A stretch of DNA of 64,000 nt from Platanthera guangdongensis (lineage: Eukaryota; Streptophyta; Magnoliopsida; Asparagales; Orchidaceae): contig CM077162.1 of NCBI GenBank assembly GCA_039583875.1, forward strand, positions 109,463,808-109,527,807, given 5' to 3'. The notes under the pieces are model-generated. The model was not told the origin of the DNA. It saw only the letters and a list, made by a program, of their open reading frames with translations, and did no database searches. This document shows, piece after piece, positions 23,831 to 34,362 of the stretch. Numbering within the stretch: the stretch's first letter is position 1; each line of letters opens with the position of its first letter. The position numbers and the translations under genes were made by a program.

Positions 23831-23842
23831 TGGTATCAAAGC
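23831..23842 (+). other. S1 primer-binding site
   Basis: TGGTATCAAAGC two bases after the LTR end; differs from the usual tRNA-iMet site TGGTATCAGAGC by one G-to-A change. Confidence 0.9.
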
Positions 23843-23961
23843 GAGGTTGGTTAAAAATACCACATCTCAGTGGTTGCACAGGCTAACACCTGAACCCAAA
23901 GATTCCTATAGTTAGATCTGCTTATCTTGATTTGGTTATTAGGATTATTTCTTCACAAAAC

Positions 23962-25371
23962 ATGGCCAAAAACAAAGATTATGCTAGCACCAGACCTCCA
24001 GTGTGCAATCTATCCAAGTTTGTACTTTCGAAGGCAAGGATTAGACTCTACATGAATTCTATTGATGAGGACATCTTCAATTCTATTTTGACAGTGTGTC
24101 CAAGACCTCCAGAGAATACAAGCACAAGTGCTGTTCCACCTCCATCAGGAACAGATGCTGACATCAAGAAATGGAAAGTTGCAGATGCAAAAGCTATGAA
24201 CATTCTTGCTCAGACTATGTCTGATGAAATTTTCCAAAAGTTAGCTGAATGCAACTCAGCAAAGGAAATCTGGGACAAGCTATCTAAAATAGTCTCAGGA
24301 TCTGCTGATGAAAGAAAAGACAGAAGATCTCACCTCATAACCCAATATGAGAATTTCAAGAAAGGAGAAGCTGAGTCAGTAGCAGAAATGTATAATAGAC
24401 TCAGCCTGATAGTCAATGAACTGAAAACTTTGCATAAAGAGATCTCATTGACTGAGCTAAATGATAAAATCCTAATGTCCTTCCCAAGCACTTGGGACTC
24501 AAGGATCTGGCCAATCAAGGATGCCAAAAATCTCAATGAAATCACAACAGAAGCTCTCTTGGGCAAGCTCAAGTCTTATGAGCTGCTCATCAAAAATAGA
24601 GAAGAAGAGCAGAAGGCTGCCTCACCAGCCACAAGAAAGGAAAAGTCAATAGCTTTCAAAGCCACTGAAGATCAGCCTGAAGACAAGGTCACATGCAATG
24701 ATGAGCAACTTAGTCTACTGGCCAAAAGATTTTACAAAATGGCCAGAAAGGACTTCAGGAAGAGATCATACAAAGAGCATGACAAGTCAAGGTATGATAA
24801 ATCAAACAATAAAGAAATTGTTTGCTTTGGTTGCAGGAAACCAGGCCACATTGTTCCTGACTATCCAGAGAACAAAAACAAGGACAGAAAGGACAAGAGA
24901 GAAAGAAGAAAAGACAAGGACTTCAAGAAGAACAACAATGGCAAACCCTCCTCAAGCAAGAACAAACACACAAGGAAGGGATTTGTTGCTGAATCTTGGA
25001 GTGAGACTGAAGAGGAATCAGAAGCTTCATCCAGCTCAAGTGATGATGAGGATGATGCTGAAGAAAAAGAATTCTGCATGATGGCTATCAATGCCTCACA
25101 ACACAATTCTGATGCAGAAGATTCAGAGTCAGACTCAGAGACTCAACTTGAAGAGGATCAGGTGATAAGTACTTTTGATTTTAATTCTGAGGACTTTAAG
25201 TATGAATTTAAAGCACTATGTTTAGACTTATTAAAATCTGAGAAGGAAATCATTTCTCTCAGAAAACAATTGTCTGAACATAGTACCTTAAAATCAGAAA
25301 ACCTCAAACTCTCTGAGGAGTTGGAGTGCTGTAGGGAGCAGATAGCTTCACTGAAAAGTGAGCTATCATAG
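23962..25371 (+). pseudogene. S1 gag
   Basis: Open from ATG 23962 ('MAKNKDYASTRPP') to TAG 25369-25371. Copia-type capsid protein: 'AMNILAQTMSDEIFQKLAEC', 'AKEIWDKLSKI', 'ERKDRRSHLITQYENFKKGE', 'SVAEMYNRLSLIVNELKTLH' and 'LLGKLKSYELL' follow the UBN2-like gag pattern. Then a basic stretch and the knuckle 'CFGCRKPGHIVPDY', where the last Cys is Tyr. A very basic Lys/Arg/Asp run and an acidic Ser-rich run follow, then a coiled-coil-like segment (LKSEKEIISLRKQL...). The 5'-most Met is chosen because it follows the leader by 120 bp and starts the conserved region; the frame is also open a little upstream. The stop is a probable CAG-to-TAG change, since the same frame continues. Confidence 0.9.
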
Positions 25372-25976
25372 GCCAAAAAGCTTGAAGAATCCCTTAATGG
25401 GAGAAGCATCAAGCTAATGGACATCACAAGCACAGTGAACTCTAGATTCAACAGTACACTGGGCTTGGGTGCTTCATCCAGCCAACCTATATTACTAACA
25501 ACCCCAATTAAGTTTATTTCTGATAAAGGGAAGGGAGTTGTAGAGGTAGTTAGGAAGAATTCTGACTTACCCAAGAAATCAAGTGTTCAACAGAAATCGT
25601 CGAACGGAGCTAGACGATCGTCGAATGCAGATCGACGAACTCAGGCAAAATCGTCGAACTCAGGTCGATGATCTCTAAACCCTGAACTCTGCCACAGTCG
25701 ATCGTCGAACGGAGCTCGACGATCTGACCCAAGATCGTCGAACGCAGCTCAACGATCGTCGAGCAGAGATCAGAGATTTGAAAACTTCTTCAAGGGTAAA
25801 TCAAATTCCAATCCTAGGGGTCCTTCATCCAGATTTAACCCTTATACTGAATGGACAATACCTCCAAGGAGATATCATCCTGAAGGTTATAAGAGTCAAC
25901 CAGGGATGTCATTTATTTCTGAATTTAAAGGTTATCAACCTAGGCCCAAGGTAAACTGGGTCAAAAACAAGTAAAT
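25372..25976 (+). pseudogene. S1 gag-pol linker containing a dyad block
   Basis: Continues the gag frame after the TAG: Ser/Lys-rich linker, then 25590-25770 is filled with TCGTCGAACGGAGCTCGACGATCG-like dyads, the same words as in the LTR. These are read here as repeats of Ser-Ser-Asn-Gly-Ala-Arg-Arg. A TGA (25669-25671) interrupts. Afterwards 'RSSSRDQRFENFFKGKSNSN' and an aromatic/Pro stretch lead to the protease. The array therefore lies inside coding sequence. No other Gag in this window shows such a block. Confidence 0.75.
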
Positions 25977-26189
25977 TATTTTATGTGCAGGTGAAGACCT
26001 ATCCAACATCAAACCAACAATGGTATCTGGATAGTGGGTGCTCAAAGCACATGACAGGAAGCAAGGATAATCTCACATCCTTTAAAGCCAAGCTTGACCC
26101 AAAGTCATATTTGGTGATTCAAACTTTGGACTAACAAAGGATATGGTGCAGTCCAAATTGGGACAGTCACATTCAAGAAGGTAGCCTAT
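25977..26189 (+). pseudogene. S1 aspartic protease
   Basis: 'WYLDSGCSKHMTG' at 26021-26060 is the copia protease active-site motif (D-S-G with the following His-Met-Thr). The frame is shifted by one relative to gag and again before the integrase, near 26130-26150 in an A-rich run. The protease would process the polyprotein. It is short, as expected for copia elements. Confidence 0.88.
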
Positions 26190-27524
26190 GTGGAAGGACT
26201 GAAGCACAACTTGATCAGCATCAGTCAGCTATGTGATGAAGGCTATCAGGTGACTTTCAGCAAATCCTTATGCAGGATCAAATCAGAGGACAACACAAAT
26301 GTGTTGACAGGTAAAAGGAAAGGTAACATCTATTTAGTAGACTTTCTTTCAACTGAATTAGATATTTGCCTGTTTAACTCTGTTAGTAGACCTAATGTAT
26401 TATGGCATAAGATATTAGGGCATATAAACCTTAGAACCATTGTTAGGCTATCCAAGGACAACCTTGTCAGAGGACTACCTTCTGGCCCCTACAAGAAGGA
26501 AGGACTCTGCAGGGCTTGTCAATTAGGCAAGCAAACCAAAAATAGTTTCAAGTCACTTAATAAGAGTGATTCACCTAGGATTTTGTATCTGTTATACATG
26601 GATCTTTTTGGACCCATTACAGTACAACGCTTAGGAGGGAAATCTTACAATTTAGTGGTTGTAGATGACTTATCTAGATTCACATGGGTGTTCTTTCTGA
26701 GGAAGAAGTCTGATAACTTTAAGTGTTTGACAGAGTTTCTCAAATGCATACAGACTGAGTTCAATACTCACATTGCCCTGATCAGAAGTGATCATGGGAC
26801 AGAGTTTGATTCTCTTCTTATGCAAGAGTTCTGTCAGAGTGAAGGGATCAGACAAACTTTCTCAGCTCGTAGAACTCCTCAACAAAATGGGGTAGCTGGA
26901 AGGAAAAATAGAACCCTTATTGAATCTGCCACTACATTGTTGTCAGATGCTCACCTTCCTCTATCTTTTTGGGCAGAGGAAGTGAACACCTCCAACTATG
27001 TGTTGAATAGAAGTTTAATACATAAGCTGAAGGGCAAGACTCCCTATGAATTACTCAAAGGGAAGAAACCTAAATTGGATTATTTTAGAATTTTTGGTTG
27101 TATTTGTTATATTCATAATAATCACAAGAAATACTTAGCAAAATTTCAAGCTAAAGCTGATGAAGGAGTGTTTCTGGGATACTCCATGATCAGTAAGGCT
27201 TATAGGGTATATAATAAATCAACTCTTAAAATTGAAAAATCTGTGCATATATCTTTTGATGAATCTAACATGTCTTTCAAGGAGAAGAACACTTCTACCA
27301 CAGAACCTTTGCAGGTACATTCTCTTGCTGAAGTCTTGGACAGATTACAAATCATTCAAAAAGAGGAAAGCAGTGAAGATGAAGAAGACATTCAACATCC
27401 TAAAGAGAAACCTCTTGAAGAGCCAGTTGTTTTACCACAAGAGGAAACAACAACACAGGTTGGTGAACAATCAACACCTCCTGTTGATTTAGTAACATCA
27501 AGAGACATCCAATTTCCCAAGTAA
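26190..27524 (+). pseudogene. S1 integrase (open frame, catalytic Glu lost)
   Basis: 444 open codons. 'GLKHNLISISQLCDEGYQVT' starts the pre-integrase part; the zinc module is 'LWHKILGHINLRTI' with 'GLCRACQLGK' (HHCC). The core has 'YMDLFGPI' (first Asp), 'IRSDHGTEF' (second Asp), then 36 residues on, 'NGVAGRKNRTL', where the usual Glu of ERKNRT is Gly. The DDE triad is thus incomplete. The copia C-terminal part follows: 'FGCICYIHN', 'FLGYS...YRVYN'. The end is an acidic, Gln-rich linker up to a TAA before RT. Length and order are normal for a Sirevirus. Confidence 0.92.
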
Positions 27525-28401
27525 TTGGAGACATCTCAGCTGTTGTGCAAACCAGAAATCAGTTCAACCAAAACCTGATGCACACCTGCTTTCTTTCTCA
27601 AATTGAACCTCAATCCATTCAAGATGCAGAGCAGGATCCTCACTGGATCATTGCAATGCAAGAGGAGTTGCATCAATTTGAAAGGAACAAAGTTTGGGAA
27701 CTAGTACCAAGGCTAAAGATCACTCCATTGTTGGAACAAAGTGGGTGTTCAGAAACAAATTGGATGATCAAGGAGTAATTGTAAGGAACAAGGCAAGGCT
27801 AGTTGCTCAAGGGTACTCTCAAGAAGAAGGCATAGATTATGACCAGACTTTTGCACCAGTTGCAAGGTTGGAGGCCATAAGAATCTTCTTAGCATATGCA
27901 GCACACAAAGGCTTCAAAGTATACCAGATGGATGTAAAGAGCGCTTTTCTCAATGGAGACATCAACGAAGAAGTCTATGTTAGACAACCTTCAGGTTTTA
28001 TCTCTTCATCTCATCCTGATTATGTTTTTAAATTGCACAAAACATTATATGGTCTCAAGCAAGCTCCTACAGCATGGTATGAGACCCTAGCATGCTTCCT
28101 TCTGAAAAATGAATTTATAAGGGGTAGAGTAGACCAAACTCTTTTTATTAGAACTCATAAGTCTCATACCCTACTAGTACAAATCTATGTAGATGATATT
28201 ATTTTTGGTTCTACTGATTTAAATTTGTGCATAAGGTTCTCCAATCTAATGCATTCCAAATTTGAAATGAGTAGCATGGGTGAGCTATCCTTCTTTCTAG
28301 GATTGCAAATCAAACAACATGCTGAAAGCAATTTATTTCTCAAACCAAGTATGCAAAGGAATTGGTCAAGAAATTTGGTATGTCTGAAGCATCTTGTATG
28401 A
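27525..28401 (+). pseudogene. S1 reverse transcriptase
   Basis: Begins 'QDAEQDPHWIIAMQEELHQF' (27600-27680), shifts frame near 27715, then reads '[20 protein letters not shown]', '[20 protein letters not shown]', '[20 protein letters not shown]', '[15 protein letters not shown]' and the catalytic '[14 protein letters not shown]', which is typical of Sireviruses. After 'FFLGLQIKQ' the frame shifts again near 28345. Motifs A (D in MDVKSAF) and C (DD) are intact. It copies RNA into DNA in the particle. Confidence 0.92.
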
Positions 28402-29137
28402 AAACACCTATGCCTACTAATGTTGTATTAGATGCTGATGAACATGGGAAACCTGTTGATCAGACAACATATAGAGCAATGATTGGCTCTTTATTGTACC
28501 TTACAGCTAGTAGACCTGACATAATGTTTGCTACATGCATATGTGCTAGATTCCAAGTGAGCCCTAGAGGGTCACACCTAACATTAGTAAAAAGGATTCT
28601 CAGGTATGTAAAAAGTTGTCCAAATCTAGGTCTCTGGTATCCAAAAGACTCAGCATTTGACTTAACTGGATTTTCTGATGCTGATTATGCTGGATGCAGA
28701 ATTGACAGGAAAAGCACCAGTGGAACTTGTCAGTTTCTTGGTGACAGACTTGTCTCTTAGTTTTGCAAGAAACAAACATCTGTGTCAACTTCAACTGCTG
28801 AAGCTGAATATATGCTGCAGGTAGTTGTTGTTCACAAATCTTGTGGATTCAAAACCAACTCCTAGACTATGGCTACAACTTAGAGAAGTTTAAAATCTTT
28901 TGTGATAATACCAGTGCTATTTCTATAGCTCAAAATCCAGTCCTCCATAGTAGGACAAAACATATAGAAATTAGGCATCACTTCTTAAGGGATAATGTTG
29001 AGAAAAATAAAATTGAACTTCAATATATCCCAACTGATTTGCAAAGGGGAGATATTTTCACCAAACCCTTGGATGAAAAAAAACATACCCTCTTCCTAAA
29101 TCAGTTAGGAATGTTAGATGGAGGAAGTCTAAAATAA
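28362..29137 (+). pseudogene. S1 RT connection and RNase H
   Basis: 'YRAMIGSLLYLTASRPDIMF' and 'LGLWYPKDSAFDLTGFSDAD' lead into RNase H. 'YAGCRIDRKSTSGTCQFLGD' is followed by TAG at 28758 (a Trp position), then 'SVSTSTAEAEY' and a shift. The C-terminal open part at 28841-29137 has 'IFCDNTSAISIAQNPVLHSR', 'TKHIEIRHHFLRDNV' and the closing 'DIFTKPLDEKKHTLFLNQLG'. It ends at a TAA that closes pol. Catalytic acids (Asp in SDADYAG, Glu in AEAEY, Asp in CDN) are present. Confidence 0.92.
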
Positions 29138-29217
29138 TATCCAAGATTTTAAAACTCTAAAAATTGACCAAAACTAGGCAAACATCTTGATTTTTCTAGT
29201 GTATTGAGTGTTTCTGG

Positions 29218-29495
29218 TCTCTGAACTGCGCTCGACGATTTTCCCCCAGATCGTCGAACGGAGATCGACGCTTTCCGAAATCGTCGACCAGAGTTCAGCG
29301 CTTCTCAGATAGTGCTCAACTATCTCTCCAGGTCAGCGATCGTCGAACGAAGCTCGACGATTTTGTTCTCTGAACTATCGTCGAACGGAGCTCGACGCTC
29401 TCCAATATCGTCAAATGGAGATCGACGATGTTGATGACCTTTCAGTTTCCTTTAGAAGCCCCGATCGTCGAACTGAGTTCAACGATCTTTCCTTT
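29218..29495 (+). repeat. S1 third dyad block, between pol and the extra ORF
   Basis: Repeats of ATCGTCGAACGGAGATCGAC and relatives (29240, 29275, 29338, 29376, 29405, 29463), the same vocabulary as the LTR array. Directly downstream is a TATA-like site, as in a U3 region. Confidence 0.88.
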
Positions 29496-29511
29496 TCTGC
29501 GTCGAACCCTA

Positions 29512-29634
29512 ATATAAAATTCATTTTTTCGGCCGTCGTTCTCTCTTTGCGGCTTCATTCTCTCTGCAAATTTTCTCCTTCCCTCCAAATTTCTCTACAC
29601 TTGGTCATTTGGTTGTTGATTTTTGCAGGGATCA
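29512..29634 (+). promoter_or_regulatory. Possible internal promoter and 5' untranslated region of S1 extra ORF
   Basis: AACCCTAATATAAAATTC supplies a TATA-like ATATAAAA (29512-29519) next to an AACCCTA telo-box-like word. A pyrimidine-rich stretch (TTCTCTCTTTGCGGC...) follows, and TTGTTGATTTTTGCAG, a good splice acceptor, ends five bases before ATGGCC. Inference from sequence only. Confidence 0.45.
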
Positions 29635-32588
29635 ATGGCCGTCTCAGTTGCAGTCCTGGCCGGAATTTTAGCACCAGTGATCAAATCTTCCAAGATATTC
29701 TCGAACTTTTCAAGGAACAAAAGCTAGTTACAATAATGACTACCAGGATCAAGTTAGCTGCTGATGAAATAAAGGAATGGGTATATACTTCCCACAACTA
29801 GGATCAGAATACAGTTGTTGGATCAATATCAGGAACCCAGGTACCTCTGACACCTACTATCTTGACAGAGGTTTTTCAATTACATTCTGGAGAGGATTCT
29901 GCTGAGATGTCTGGAGAAGAATTTTCTACTATGCTTGAGATAATGGGACATTCAAATGCAAACCCTAGCAAACTGCTGAAGAAGAATTTATCTATAGACT
30001 ACAGATTTTTGGCTGATGTTGTAGGAAAGGTGTTATTGGCCAAACACTCAGCCCATGATACCATCTCTAGGTATCAGCTATGCTTGATGGGTGCTCTTAT
30101 AGATAAGAAACAATTGAACTGGGGAGACGTTTTCGTTGATCTGATTAAGAATAACATCAACAAGAATTTTGTGAATTATGGGAGGATATTAGGGCTATTT
30201 CTTCAGAATAGATGCCATGCTCTGCTAGTTTCCAGTGGGGTGCACATCAATGCCTCCAAGAGGCTCTCCTGTGCCCTGTTTGGAAAGTGGGACATGCAAA
30301 TAGTGAAGCCCAGCAGGCTCTCTGCAAGTGCAACTTCAGGCACAAGGACTGTTGCAGTCTCTTCCCCTCAAATCTCTGCCCCTGCAGAAGACTTGCCTGT
30401 TGCTTCTCCTCCTCCTCCACCTTTTATTTCATCTCCACCAGTCACATCCACCATTACAGTTTTCTCCACCATCATAATTTCAACCTCATCTCCAACTTCT
30501 ATCCATTCTCCAACTCTTCCACCAACTGAAGAACTCTTCCATCCTTTACATCACTAACCATAACAAGAAATTGATTCCTCATCTCAACTTCCATCTTTCA
30601 CACTTCTGGATGATTCCTTTATGGATGATTCCCCTTCATCCCCTCCTGATCTACCCTCTTCATCCACATCCTATCAGCAATTGCTTCAAGACATCATTGC
30701 ACAACCATCCTTCACCTCATCCATCTCCATTCCACTATCTTCCATTTCCATAATCCCCATATCTCAACCCTCATTTCCACCATCTCCAGCTGCTCCACCT
30801 TCAGTCCCTACCTCTGCTCAAGTCCCTCTTGAGCATGTAGATCTTCCAGCTTTAGCAGACAGACTCTATGAGCTGATAGCTCCCAGGCTATCACTCTTGT
30901 TGGAGACCTCCTTGGCTCCACTTCTCAAGTCAGTTGCAGACCTGTCTGCCAGGCTCTCCTCTCTTCTTCCCTCTCAGGCAATCCCTTCCTTTGGGTGCCC
31001 TGATCCAGCTTTCTCTACATCTAGGCAGGGGGAGATGCCTCATGAAGTGGATAGATTGCCTGCTGCTGCTGCTGTTGTATCTTCAGCCCAAGCTCAAGCC
31101 TCAACACCTCCTGTTGCAGTTTTCTCAATGGACCTCAGGACACTATTATCAGATTTTGATTCTATTTATTTCAGCTGTCTTCCAGAGCTCACTGCAGTCC
31201 AGCCATCAGAAGATCTCTCTAAGGCCATTGTGCCTATTTCAAGTTGTGACACCAGTATAATACTTTCTTTTTTAAAGTCCCTTTCTGCTGCTGCTCCTTC
31301 AGTTTCTGTTGAAAGTACTGATATCATTGATGTTGCTGTTAGTTCTGATGTTGATATATCTGAGGATATACATATGACAGAGGCACTTATTCTTGAGCCT
31401 GCTGTTATTGCTGCTGTTGCCCCTTCTAGTGATGATTTTCCAGCATCAACTGATATTACTGCTGATGTTATTCCTGTTACTGAAACTGTTATATCTAAAT
31501 CTGTTGCCCCAGCTACTTTTGTATCTACTGCTGCTGCTAAAACTTCTTCTGCCAGTTCTGCTTCTACTCCTCTTCCTGATATTATTGCTGCTACTGTTGC
31601 TGTCACTACTGTTTCTCCTGTTCAATCACAACAACAGAAAAACTATCTCAAAAGGATTGTTGCACTATATGATGATCTAAGCTCAGAAAGTGATCTGTTC
31701 AGGACTGATTCAGATGACTCCACTACAACTATTGCAAGGAAAAGGAAGGCCAGAAGCAAGGCTATGAAAAGGGTTCCTCCAGCAAAAGTCAAAGATAGCA
31801 ATGATATTCCTTATTACATACTGCATAACTGTCATATCATAGAACACTGGATGCAATACTCCAAGAATCAATTGAAGTCCATGAAGAAAAAGTGAAAGTA
31901 TGAGAAAGGTTCCTCTCAGTTCCATCATCCTCCTCCTCCTCCTCCTTCAGCTAATGCAGGTGCAGGTGGTAGCTTTGTTGTTCAACCCTCTGCCAGAAGC
32001 CAAACCCCTTATCAACCTCAAGGTAGATCCCAGTACAGGGGAAGTCAATCCAGAGGCTACCAATCAAGGAGAGGAAACTGTAGAGGAAACCAAAGAGAAT
32101 TTCAAGTATACTCCAAAGGCTATTCCAGGCAACACCCTTATTCAAGGGAAGGACAAGCTTCCTCTGATACTACTTCAGGACCCTTTCCCTACAAGCTTAA
32201 AGAGTTAGTCTCATCCAGAGCTCCTCCAGACAATCCCTCAAACAGATATGAGCCTCCAGTTCCTTTTGAGGATCTAGAGAACAATCCAACTTCATGGACA
32301 GCCAGGATGAAGGAATTAGCTACTTTGGATCAAATTAAGAAAGCCAGAGAACAAGGCAAAGACACTTCCAGTATTACTACTTTATCAGAACAAAGGAAAA
32401 AGGAACTTGAAAGATATGCTTCCAGCAAGTTATTTGATTCTGAAAGCTACATGAAGCTGCACCCTGAAGCTGTAGTGCCCAGGCCTAAGCAACAAACCTC
32501 TTTAGGTGCAGCTGATGACAGGAGATCTAAAAAGGAAGCTCTCATTCCAAATAGAGATATAATACATATAAAGAGCAAAGAAAAGTAG
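29635..32588 (+). pseudogene. S1 extra ORF after pol (plant transposon-protein-like domain, about 985 codons)
   Basis: Starts near ATG 29635, with one small frame slip soon after. From there one frame runs to TAG at 32586-32588 with stops at 29799, 30555, 30561 and 31893 but no further frameshift. Each of these stops could come from a Gln or Arg codon by C-to-T. The N-terminal part ('ILELFKEQK', 'LADVVGKVLLAKHSAHDTIS', 'RYQLCLMGALIDKKQLNWGD', 'ALFGKWDMQ') resembles the domain often labelled putative plant transposon protein. Next come Pro/Ser/Thr-rich and Ala/Val/Thr-rich stretches, an Arg-Gly/Gln-rich segment near 32020-32110 (SRGYQSRRGNCRGNQREF) and a charged C-terminus. It occupies the place of env-like ORFs in Sireviruses, but I see no signal peptide or convincing membrane segment, so 'envelope' is not supported. 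Confidence 0.75.
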
Positions 32589-32731
32589 TAATTCTATAAG
32601 GTGAAAGTTATTTTGATTTTTGATCTATCTGTGACAATATATGTGTGATTCTGCAATGTCTTGTTTGTTATATTGTTGCCTTGTATATGTTTTTAATTTT
32701 CCAATATTTGTAAATAGTAATCCTAACCCAA
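32589..32731 (+). other. S1 3' untranslated spacer
   Basis: AT-rich spacer between the extra ORF and the purine tract; no gene. Confidence 0.6.
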
Positions 32732-32743
32732 ATAGGGGGAGAT
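32732..32743 (+). other. S1 polypurine tract
   Basis: ATAGGGGGAGAT directly before TGTTAGAACACC of the 3' LTR. Confidence 0.92.
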
Positions 32744-34280
32744 TGTTAGAACACCCTATTACTGATTTGGGTCAAGATCACTATGTCTTTTAGGAAACCT
32801 ATTTTGACCTCATTGTATAGATCTAAAAGTCAATTAGAATTGAGTCTAAGGGTTAGTACTTAGGTTTGGAAGCTGCCATCAAGACCAAGATTTTCAGTTT
32901 CAGAACACTAAGTCATTTCGTCGAGCTCAGTACGACGAATCGTCGAACTCCATTCGACGATCGTTGAGCTCACTTCGACGAATCGTCGAACTCCATTCGA
33001 CGATCGTTGAGCTCACTTTGACGAATCGTCAAAATGCATTCGACGATCTCTGAGCTCAACTTCAACAAGTCGTCGAACTTCATTCGACGACCTTCGAGCT
33101 CAGATCGACGATCTTGACTCCTGTTTAATTCTATCTCTGAGCTCAGTTCAATGATAGTGGAGCTCAGTTCGACATTTTTCTGAAGAGTTCAACGATTTTC
33201 AAGATTCAAATTCAGACAGTTAAGGAATTATTGTCAGCATTTAATTCAGAAATTTTGGAGCCGTTTTTCATTTAATCTGGAGCAAGTTTCAAGGAATTAT
33301 CAAGTAATGTTTTATTGGACTTTCCTCCAGAAGACAAAAGCAATTAAGGAAGTAATTAATGACAGGCTAATGACTATCTTGGACAGTGGATCATTTCTAT
33401 TCAGACAAAAGGAATAAAAGATAAGATTTTTCATCCCTGAAAAAGGAGAACAAGAAGTTAGAAAAATATTCTCTACAACAACAGCTATCACAACAACAAT
33501 TACACAAGAGAAAGAGAAAGAGTTGCAGACATTCTCAGTCTCAAAGATTCATACAAGAACACCATCACCAAAGGAGATCAACAAACTGAAATCTTCAGAT
33601 CTCTTTTGATTCAAGTGTTCAAAGGCCATCATCATTCAAGACTCCAGACACCTCACATTTCAGCTGTTGCTGAAATCATCATTTGCTGGAGATCAATTTT
33701 CTGAAGGCCTATCACCCTACTGCAAAGCTTCACTTCCTGAACAACTACAGATCTCAGGGGGAGCTTTGACAACATCCACTATCTTCTCTTTGACTGTTGA
33801 CAGAGAAGATCATCTCTTTCCCTCTCTCTCTTTCACTCTACTGTAAAGGGATTTTCAAACTCCCTTCAAAAGTTTGTGTTTGGTTTTTGAGCACCTTATC
33901 AAAAGCTCATTGGTGGCAAGACACCTGATCAAAAATCTGGTTTGGTTTTTGAGCACCTTATCAAAAGCTCATTGGTACCCAGGACACCTGATCAACTCAT
34001 CCTGTAGTGGATTCCTACCTAGGGTGGTAGAAGAGTGGATGTACCCAGATTGATTGGGGAACCACTATAGCTCCTTGTGTCTTCTGGTTGCTTGTGTTTC
34101 TGTTTGTTTCTGGCTGTGGTTTGTGATTGCTTTGTGACTATTCTGTGGCTAGATTTACTTTATATTATTTTCTTCCCTGTTCACATAAGAATACAACAAC
34201 TATTGTAAAAGTTTTTAGCAAGCACCATACTTTATTCACCCCCCCTCTCTAGAGTATATCAGATCTAACTTGCACTTTCA
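32744..34280 (+). repeat. Sirevirus S1 3' LTR
   Basis: Full second copy of 22291-23828; most differences seen in the first 170 bp are transitions. The poly-C near its end is 7 long here against 10 in the 5' LTR. Confidence 0.95.
32918..33200 (+). repeat. Dyad array in S1 3' LTR
   Basis: Copy of the array at 22455-22740, with scattered substitutions, e.g. a changed GTCGAACTCC unit near 33028. Confidence 0.9.
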
Positions 34281-34285
34281 CTCGA

Positions 34286-34362
34286 GCTTGCGGTAACGAC
34301 CATCCAAATCCACGAACTCTCGATGTCGTAGATCCACGACCGCATCAGCATCGTCGCCATCA
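34286..34362 (-). repeat. LARD 5' LTR, second part
   Basis: GCTTGCGGTAACGACCATCC...CGTCGCCATCA matches 18041-18119. It follows the right CTCGA duplication of S1 (34281-34285). Confidence 0.93.

Larger units (their letters stand above)
22291..34280 (+). mobile_element. Sirevirus S1: full-length Ty1/copia element, 12.0 kb
   Basis: LTRs of 1538 and 1537 bp (22291-23828, 32744-34280), about 97% identical over the stretch I compared by eye. Also a primer site, gag, protease, integrase, RT and RNase H (copia order), a large extra ORF after pol, and a purine tract. The flanks CTCGA (22286-22290 and 34281-34285) are a perfect target duplication within the LARD LTR. The Sirevirus assignment rests on the pol motifs, the extra ORF and the LTR-end motifs ATTCACCCCCC...CTCTAG. 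It is inactive: stops, frameshifts and a lost integrase catalytic residue. Confidence 0.96.
16764..34362 (-). mobile_element. LARD: non-autonomous gypsy-like element with Gag-X ORF, interrupted by Sirevirus S1
   Basis: Left LTR 16764-18119 and right LTR 20986-22290 plus 34286-34362 are near-identical (both begin TGATRCAGGC and end CGCCATCA). The internal region is only 2.87 kb and on the minus strand has a primer site (20971-20982), one broken ORF and a purine tract (18120-18133). The flanks are GTTGG (16759-16763) and GCTGG (34363-34367), a 5-bp duplication with one transition. No protease, RT, RNase H or integrase is present, so it would depend on enzymes of another element. Confidence 0.9.

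Noticed and set aside
31166..31680. Leu-rich frame 31393-31680 and antisense frame 31166-31606 as membrane or secreted proteins
   Set aside because: Shadow frames of the Ala/Val/Thr-rich part of the S1 extra ORF.
29635..32588. Calling the S1 extra ORF an envelope protein
   Set aside because: I see no signal peptide, furin-like site or convincing membrane segment; the position alone is not enough.
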